Source: Mixophyes australis
Lineage: Eukaryota; Chordata; Amphibia; Anura; Limnodynastidae
DNA length: 64,000 bases
Assembly: GCA_036250195.1 (NCBI GenBank)
Contig: JAVHZZ010000003.1
Span: 39,591,835 to 39,655,834, forward strand
Direction of reading: 5' to 3'
The notes under the pieces are model-generated. The model was given only the letters and a program-made list of their open reading frames with translations, was not told where the DNA came from and did no database searches. Position numbers and translations under genes: made by a program. How positions within the stretch are numbered: the first letter of the stretch is position 1; each line of letters opens with the position of its first letter. Below, piece after piece: positions 57,686-64,000 of the stretch.

Positions 57686-58008
57686 ATTATCAGCTATTTA
57701 TATAGCGCCACTAAATCTGCAGCGCTGTACAGAGAACTCATTCACATCAGTCCCTGCCCCATTGGAGCTTACAGTCTAAATTCCCTAACACACACACAGA
57801 CAGACAGAGAGACTCATGTCAATTTGATAGCAGCCAATTAACATACTAGTATGTTTTTGGAGTGTGGGAGGAAACCGGAGCAATTGGGGGAAACCCACAC
57901 AAACACGGGAAGAACATATAAACTCAGATAAGGACATAGTCGTGAATTGAACTCATAACCCCAGTGCTGTGAGGCAGAAGTGCTAACCACTAAGCCACCG
58001 TGCTGCAT
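57686..58008 (-). mobile_element. V-SINE, nearly complete
   Basis: On the minus strand, a 5' tRNA-related head ('ggtggcttagtggttagcac' and 'gagttcaattc' B-box type), a central V-domain, and an L2-type tail ending 'tggcgctatataaatagctg'. V-SINEs are tRNA-derived and moved by an L2 partner (family knowledge). Confidence 0.87.
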
Positions 58009-58710
58009 ATGTCATTATGATTTAACATGTTAATGTAAATAAAGATGCACAATTATAATTCGATTGTTTTGCTATTGTTTTATGTGTTGATATTTGTGAA
58101 GTTTCTATAATGATAGTCTTCTATGATATGTAAAAACTGTTGAGTTTTAAATAGTCATCTTAAACACTTTGTGATCAGTAATCAGTGGCATAGATAAAAC
58201 CCCCTGGACTCTAGTGCAAAATAGGAACCACGGGCCTCTGGTATATTCCCACCAGTAATAACAACCAGTATTTGACCATTGCATTTACTTTAGACATTTC
58301 ACCCACATTTTATGTCATTCTGAAGATGTTCATAAATTTAACTTATTATGCTATGGGCATCCTGAAACAATTTGCCCATCTGCCCATTACATCTGTCAAA
58401 TATGGAGTTTTGAAGTAACTGCACAGGCATGGAGTATAAACTTCCAAGTGGGACTGATGGAATTAGTGAACAGGTTCAAATTTCCAGGGGGGAAACATTA
58501 TGGACTTAATTTAACCTGGTTCTTAAATAAGCCAGCTGGGTTATATCGACACATCGTGGTTTTTGTTTTCTCCTTGGATTACAAAATGGTGTCCTGGCCA
58601 TTTCCTGGCATGAAAACTCCACCCTCTGGCCAAAACAGGAAGTCAACAATGTCTCAAGTTCTTGCCACATCACAAAAGCTGGCAAGGGGTTAAAATAAGG
58701 CATTGCTCAT

Positions 58711-59080
58711 ATGGGCAGCATGGTGGCTTAGTGATTAGTATTTCTCAATTATAGCACTGGAATTATGAGTTCAGTTCCTGACCATGGCCTTATCTGTGAG
58801 GAGTTTGCATGTTCTCCCCGTGTTTGCGTGGGTTTCCACTGGGTGCTCCGGTTTACTCCCATACTACAAAAACATACTGGCAGGTTAATTGACTGCTTTT
58901 AAATTCTAGTTTGTGTGTCTGTCTGTGTGTGTGTGTGTGTGTGTGTGTTAGGGAATTTAGACTGTAAGCTCCAATAGGGCAGGGACTGATGTGAGTGAGT
59001 TCTCTATACAGCGCTGCGGAATTAGTGGCGCTATATAAATAAATGGTGATGATGGTGATGATGAGGATGATGATTGCTCA
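58711..59080 (+). mobile_element. V-SINE, complete
   Basis: Head 'gcatggtggcttagtgatta' with B box 'gagttcagttcc', V-domain 'gagtttgcatgttctccccg', a (GT)n expansion at about 58922-58948, 'ttagactgtaagctccaata', and a tail 'gtggcgctatataaataaat' followed by (GATGAT)n. The head suggests a tRNA-derived pol III promoter. Confidence 0.9.
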
Positions 59081-59084
59081 TCAT

Positions 59085-59373
59085 CAACTGGGATCAGGAG
59101 GCTTCTTAACCAGGTTATAACAATACTGTCTTCCCCTGGACTTTGCTAAACAGTGAGGCATCCCCACAGCAGGGGAGCACTGTATGTGGAAAGGATCCTG
59201 GTCCCTACCCATCTCCAGCCCATCAACACATTTTGACCAATCACGGCATTGCTGACCTTGGATTAGCCCTGCAGGGTGGCCTTTCCAGATTGGGGAATTA
59301 TGTCCCTTTAAAAACGCCTGCCCTACCAGATTCAATATGGTTCCTGATCCAGTTCTTACTCCTGATGCACAGC
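59085..59373. repeat. Unclassified dispersed repeat, left part
   Basis: Resembles 17905-18100. It is interrupted by the solo LTR and continues at 61127 ('ttaaggtccctaccaacc'). Confidence 0.4.
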
Positions 59374-59378
59374 TTGGG

Positions 59379-61121
59379 TGTCACGGGCACTAGGAGTCTT
59401 TACCCAGGGATCACCAGGTGATGGACTTACCAGAGCAGTATAGGTGGTAATATGGTACTCTGGTCGCGGGGTGATCACGGAACAGGAGACGGCAGATGGT
59501 AGAGAATGCTCGTGAAAGTCTATGACTAGCAGCACTGGTAATATATAGGTAATAGTACACGAGGAACTGAATGGACAAAGGAAACGTGAGGGTAGTCAGT
59601 GGTCTGCGGATAGCAAGTTGTACCACTGCTATAGTGAGGAGGAATGTCCAGAAGTAACGAGGAGGTGATGAGAGTCAGTGTTCTGCGTTAGCAAGTTGTA
59701 CCACTGCTATGTGGAAGGATACTGGAAACAGGTGACTCAGGAAACAGGAATCAGTGGTCTGCCACTAGCAAGTTGTACCACTGAAATATATATGTGAGGA
59801 GGAGCACGGGGAGATAAATGTAATGCAGAGTATACATGGGCACACTGAACTTGATCCCACGATGATAAGCACAAAGTAATAATAACTGAGCTGCACTGCA
59901 CAAATATACAAAGTCACAGGCACTATCCAGACTACAAGGTAACACAGTCAAATGATGGCAATAGTCTCAATGGATAGGCAACTCCAGAGAAGAACAACTC
60001 AGTCCAGCAAGGTATGCAATACACCAGGACAGTCAATGATAAGTATGCATACCGTGGTTCAGAAGAGCAGGCTGTCAGAAAGGAGTGCAGGGATACCTGG
60101 GTGGCAGGAGGCCGGCAGGATACGAAGTCCCAGGAGGATGGAAGCGGTAACCAAGTAGGTGCAGCGCACAGGTAGGTAGACCAGCAACGATGGAAACAAT
60201 ACTCAGGAAGCAGTAGTATATAGAACTGGACACCTGGAGATCACTGAAGAGTAGAAGTAGTATGGCAGAGAAGACAGCAGCGGAGCGTTGATCCAATGCA
60301 GACAGGCGAGTTGACACAGGCAGGAACACTGTAGAAGCACGGAGAGCGGATCAGCTGGCTGCAGACACGAGGAGTACTGGAGGGTAGCGATAAGCAGGAC
60401 ACTGCAGATACACGGAGGTAGCGGATAGGAATCAGCTGGTGCAGACTCGATGAAACACGGGAGAGTTGAAGTGGGCTGGTAACTGTCGTGCACGGAGGCA
60501 GCGGATGGGAATCAGCTAGTGCAGTCACGATGAAACACAGGAGAGTTGAAGTGAGCTGATAACTGTAGTGCACGGAGGCAGCGGATAGGAATCAGCTGGT
60601 GCAGTCACGATGAAACACAGGAGAGTTGAAGTGAGCTGGTAACTGTAGTGCACGGAGGCAGCGGATAGGAATCAGCTAGTACAGTCACGATGAAACACAG
60701 GAGAGTTGAAGTGAGCTGATAACTGTAGTGCATGGAGGCAGCGGATAGGAATCAGCTAGTACAGTCATGATGAAACACAGGAGAGATTGAAGTGGTCTGG
60801 AAACCACAGGAGAGTTGAAGTGGTCTGGAAACCACAGGAGAGTTGAAGTGGTCTGGAAACCACAGGAATCAGCTAGGCTGAATACACGAGGAAACACAGG
60901 AACACCTTCAGAGGCTCATGGGGAATGAGACTCCAAGATCAGGCAACGAGGTATAGACAACAGGTGCTTTAAATAGGGAGTGTTGCCTGATCAGCCAATT
61001 AACTAAAAGGAACAGGTACTGAAGGTATTGAAAGGGCTGCACATGCGCAGACCCTCAGGATGGTGGACGGCCACGGTTCCTAAACATACGGGAAGGAGCA
61101 CTCATAGTCTGGTGAGTGACA
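59379..61121 (-). mobile_element. Solo LTR of 1.74 kb with internal tandem repeats
   Basis: Begins TGTCACGGG and ends GAGTGACA, flanked by the 5-bp duplication TTGGG (59374-59378 and 61122-61126). There is no internal region. TATTTAAA on the minus strand lies at 60968-60975, as in the solo LTR at 9139. It contains three repeats ('agcaagttgtaccactg', spacing about 76-79 bp, 59610-59780), five copies of an 80-bp unit (60411-60800) and three of a 27-bp unit (60800-60865). Frames through it are not genes. Confidence 0.87.
60411..60865. repeat. 80-bp and 27-bp tandem repeats in the LTR
   Basis: The 80-bp unit contains 'cacggaggcagcggatagga', 'cagtcacgatgaaacacagg' and 'agagttgaagtgagctg'. The 27-bp unit is 'aaccacaggagagttgaagt' plus 'ggtctgg', which derives from part of the longer unit. 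Confidence 0.93.
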
Positions 61122-61126
61122 TTGGG

Positions 61127-61470
61127 GTTAAGGTCCCTACCAACCTGGTAGAGAGCTTTGACTGAGTGACTGGGATCAACAAGTCAAAGGAAATGGATCT
61201 ACAGCTTTGCCAGGACATCATCATTTTTCAACAATTTGGATTGGTAAAGAAAAACCATTTTTTCTTTAAACAATTTGGGGTTATTGAATATTGGGGTGTT
61301 ATTGGGTGATAGTTGAAGGTTGCTGAGCACTGAATGTTAAAAGTATAGTTTATAGTTTAAAGTATTGTTTCTTATATTTAAGCTACTGCTTGCATTACCT
61401 GCAATAAAGTTACAGTTGTATTCACTTACTTAGTGGGATCTTGCCCTAACACCCTGGTATCCTGATATTA
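61127..61470. repeat. Unclassified dispersed repeat, right part
   Basis: Continuation of the repeat at 59085. It ends near 'caataaagttacagttgtatt', a polyadenylation-like motif also seen near 18500 ('taataaagacagaggtgta'). Confidence 0.4.
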
Positions 61471-62235
61471 CACTAGACTCTTTCCTGTCTCTTAACACTG
61501 CCTGCCCCTCCTTGTTCCTTAACTGCCCAACTTGTTTGTTCCGTCGTCACTCTTATTTTGGCAGGTAGACCCCGTGAGTCTTTTGTGGTTGCTAGTGCTA
61601 CTCTTATTGGTAAGCCACTATCAGTAATATTGAAGTGATATCTATTGTCCTCAGACCGTTCTCAATGCAGGTAAACATTTTCCAATATAGTAGTGGAACT
61701 GAGTCTCAGACTTTTGCAATAGCCATAATCCAAAATATAGAAGATTCACAAGCCATTACTTTTGGCAGTATGAAAAATGTAATGGGGATGTAAGTGAATG
61801 GAATTTGAGAGTTTTACAATGAAAGCAGTAGGAGAAGTGGCGGCATGGTAAACTACCATATACACCCCCACTTGCACCACTGGGTGTAATTATATGGTTT
61901 ATAAAATACTCCAACAAACTCAGAAATGTCTCCCCTAGGACAGCAAGCCCATTAAATTTAGGCACATCTAGATTTTTTGCCATTAAGACATCCAAAGCTT
62001 TGCTTCTTAAAAGCAAGACATTAGGCAAATATTTATTTACCTTAGCCACCGGTGACTTCCAGGTGTTTTACATTACACTTTAGAGGTCATTTATATGAGT
62101 TTATAGCTTAGTTTTTTAGAATCTTCCTTTATCAGCCTTGTTCCAATCCCTAGAACCAGGGACATAGGAAACCATTTGACTGCAATGATGTTGACTACAG
62201 ATTACCTTATCTGCCTTCTTGATAATAGCCTCCCC
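61471..62235. other. No gene seen
   Basis: The 97-codon minus-strand frame at 61756-62049 has no recognised motif. Confidence 0.45.
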
Positions 62236-62317
62236 CAGGGGCGGACTGGCCATCTGGCACTTCTGGCATTTGCCAGAAGGGCCGATGGTCAGTTGGGCCG
62301 GTCCGTTCCCCTGCGCA

Positions 62318-62433
62318 GCGATCATGTGAGCATTTGTATACTCACATGATCGCGTCCAGGGCAGTCAGAGTCGTACAGCCTGTCACTGACAGGCTTCCTG
62401 GTGGCTGGCTCCTCCCCAGGAACCAGCCACCAG
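62318..62433. other. Three consecutive hairpins near the hAT-like end
   Basis: Stem 1: GCGATCATGTGAG (62318-62330) with CTCACATGATCGC (62341-62353), 13 bp. Stem 2: AGCCTGTCA, 1-nt loop, TGACAGGCT (62377-62395). Stem 3: CTGGTGGCTGG (62398-62408) with CCAGCCACCAG (62423-62433). All are perfect. Confidence 0.85.
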
Positions 62434-62590
62434 AGGAAATGTGCCGCGCGCAGCGCTACATGTCCTGGCCGGGTCCTGCAGCTGTCAGAGGAGCGGACAG
62501 CAGAAAAAGGCAGACGACAGCGGAAACGAGTAGAGACATGCAGGTGAGTACAATAAAGGGGGGGAGGAGGATTGTACATAGAAAATGGGG

Positions 62591-62995
62591 AGAAGTGAAA
62601 GGATGCCACGGTGGGGGAAATAAGAGACAAGACAGTATGCCACTGGGGGGGGGGATAATAAGAAACAGTATGTCACTGGGGGGGGAGGGAATAAGAGACA
62701 TGACAGTATGTCACTCGGGGAGGGGGGGGGGAATAATAAGAAACAGTATGTCACTGGGGGGGGGAAATGAGACACAAGACAGTATGCCACTTGGGGGGGA
62801 GGGTAATAAGAAACAGTATGCCACTGGGGGGGGGAATAAGAGACATGACAGTATGCCACTGGGGGGGGGAATAAGAGACATGACAGTATGCCACTGGGGG
62901 GGGGGGGATAAGAGACATGACAGTATGCCACTCGGGGAAGGGGGGAATAATAAGAAACAGTATGCCACTGGGGGGGGAAATAAGAGACAAATATC
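62591..62995. repeat. About 33-bp G-rich minisatellite
   Basis: About 12 units of 'gacagtatgccactgggggg' plus 'aataagaga' with variable G runs of up to nine. Alternating 'agagacatgacagtatg' and 'aagaaacagtatg' unit types are mixed. Frames through it are spurious. Confidence 0.95.
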
Positions 62996-63301
62996 ATTTG
63001 GGCGTACTATTGTACGAACTGGGGCACTATTGTGGCATAATATGTTTTGGGGGCTATTAATTGAAAGTGGGGCTGTTTGGGAAAAAAATAACGTCTATTT
63101 TTAAATGTGAATAGGAATTATTTAATGACAGTGATGGTTGTGGGAAATAGGTATATTTCTTAAACGTAAATGCGATTTAATTTATTGTTGGGGTTGTTTG
63201 GAGGGAGGTATATAGGTTTATTAAACGTGAATGCTAGTATTTTAATGTTTAGTCTGGAGGGAGGCCTAATTATAAAACATGGGTTGCATTGATTAAACAC
63301 C

Positions 63302-63492
63302 GGGGGGTAAATGTGTCATACCCCGGTTTTCTCAACTCGCGGGAGATCGGCATCTTCGCAGCTTAAATTTAAAGCGGCGCTGCCTTGTAAAGGGAAACCT
63401 CCCTTTACAAGGCAGCGCCGCTTTAAATTTAAGCTGCGAAGACTACGATCTCCCGCGAGTTGAGAAAACCGGGGTATGATACATTTACCCCC
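63302..63492. mobile_element. Foldback MITE, GGGGTAAATGTAT family, complete
   Basis: Near-perfect palindrome. The arms carry 'ataccccggttttctcaact', 'cgcgggagatcg' and 'agcttaaatttaaagcggcg', and meet at 'ttgtaaagggaaacctcccttt'. The outer arm sequence differs from the 26774 copy, but both arms changed together. Confidence 0.9.
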
Positions 63493-63544
63493 AGGGCTGG
63501 TTGGAGGTTTCTAAATTACATGTACCCATTTTTTTTTTCAAAAT

Positions 63545-63698
63545 AGGGCCTCCAGCATTCGAGGATCCAGACAAGCAGCTACTAAAGACACCAGCAGCCA
63601 CAGGTGGTGAAAGTGACAAGAACACTGGTGGGGAATTCCCAAATTTTGGTGACTGTCTCGTTTAGTGAGATTTGGTCCGACTACAAGGACAGTTGGGA
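63545..63698 (+). other. Candidate exon in the hAT-like element
   Basis: Preceded by 'ttttttttttcaaaatag' (3' splice-like) and followed by 'gag|gtaagtcc' (5' splice-like). A frame open for about 39 codons reads through AFEDPDKQLLKTPAATGG and stops at TAG near 63664. Upstream, 'cag|gtgagtac' at 62541 could be the donor of a leader exon. It is unproven. Confidence 0.3.
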
Positions 63699-63945
63699 GG
63701 TAAGTCCCACTTCACACTGTACTGCTTGTGAAGGCAAAGCTGCGTGCAACTAACAGTATTGCACACAGTATTGCCTGTGTATTTGTCTAACATTTTGTCT
63801 AATATGATAACCATGTTACATAATAGGGACCCCCTGTCTTAAATACCCCGTGCCCACCGAGCGTTAATCCAGCTCTGGTTAGGAGGAATGAGCGGATAGC
63901 TGCTCCCAGTCCCTGGACAGGACACAGCCTGCAGAGCAAGCCGAG

Positions 63946-63994
63946 GAGCTCTAAGTCTCACAAGATGTGGTAATCTCGTGAGACTAAGAGCTTC
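63946..63994. other. Inverted repeat at the right edge
   Basis: 'agctctaagtctcacaaga' mirrors 'tctcgtgagactaagagct' with a short spacer and one or two mismatches. It may be part of the hAT-like element's structure. Confidence 0.6.
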
Positions 63995-64000
63995 CCTGCT

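Larger units (their letters stand above)
62236..64000 (+). mobile_element. hAT-like element, left part (runs off the window)
   Basis: Begins CAGGGGCGGACTGGCC, a terminus typical of a widespread hAT group, followed by 'gccagaagggccgatgg'. No complementary right end occurs before 64000, so the element is probably longer than the window, or truncated. It holds three perfect hairpins, a G-rich minisatellite, a later foldback MITE and splice-like signals. No transposase domain is visible yet. Confidence 0.55.

Noticed and set aside
60075..60897. Several minus-strand frames of 70-110 codons
   Set aside because: They fall in the tandem repeats of a solo LTR.
62334..63104. 256-codon frame as a gene
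   Set aside because: Most of it is the G-rich minisatellite translated as Gly-rich repeats.

Overview
This window looks like repeat-dense, AT-rich vertebrate DNA, most likely from an amphibian and probably an anuran. The basis is the mix of families: V-SINEs with an L2-type tail, L2-like LINEs, several Tc1-like transposons, hAT elements with 8-bp target-site duplications, and Ty3/gypsy chromoviruses. I found no convincing host protein-coding exon, rRNA or functional tRNA. Long open frames are either transposon genes or chance frames in repeats. The DNA is probably intergenic or intronic.

Layout. 1-6540 is a 67-bp minisatellite split by a 5'-truncated L2-like LINE (434-3603) and an internally deleted gypsy element (3919-5477) whose LTR end carries a tRNA-like sequence. 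6541-19003 is AT-rich DNA with a solo LTR (9139-9840), a hAT MITE (10601-10921), foldback MITEs and microsatellites. 19004-24444 is a fairly young, broken chromovirus with both LTRs, a 5-bp TSD, a self-primed type of primer site and a -1 frameshift site. 24450-29337 holds foldback MITEs and a Tc1 fragment.

29338-35492 is the centrepiece: a complete 6155-bp hAT transposon with an 8-bp TSD and an uninterrupted 997-codon BED-finger transposase on the minus strand. Nineteen tandem copies of a 100-bp unit lie between its promoter-like end and the start codon. A smaller relative (41811-43625, own 8-bp TSD) has an internally inverted transposase remnant and a different tandem array of similar period in the same position. 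Between and after these lie older DNA transposons, Tc1-like copies (36346-37060, 45373-46623) and a LINE C-terminal fossil.

44170-64000 holds an L2 fragment, several V-SINEs, another hAT MITE (54146-54449), a 1.74-kb solo LTR with internal tandem repeats (59379-61121) and, at the right edge, the start of another hAT-like element (from 62236) with three hairpins, a G-rich minisatellite and a possible exon. All four gypsy-type LTR insertions lie in minus orientation. The most interesting biology is the architecture of the hAT family, the self-primed chromovirus and the foldback elements whose arms co-vary.
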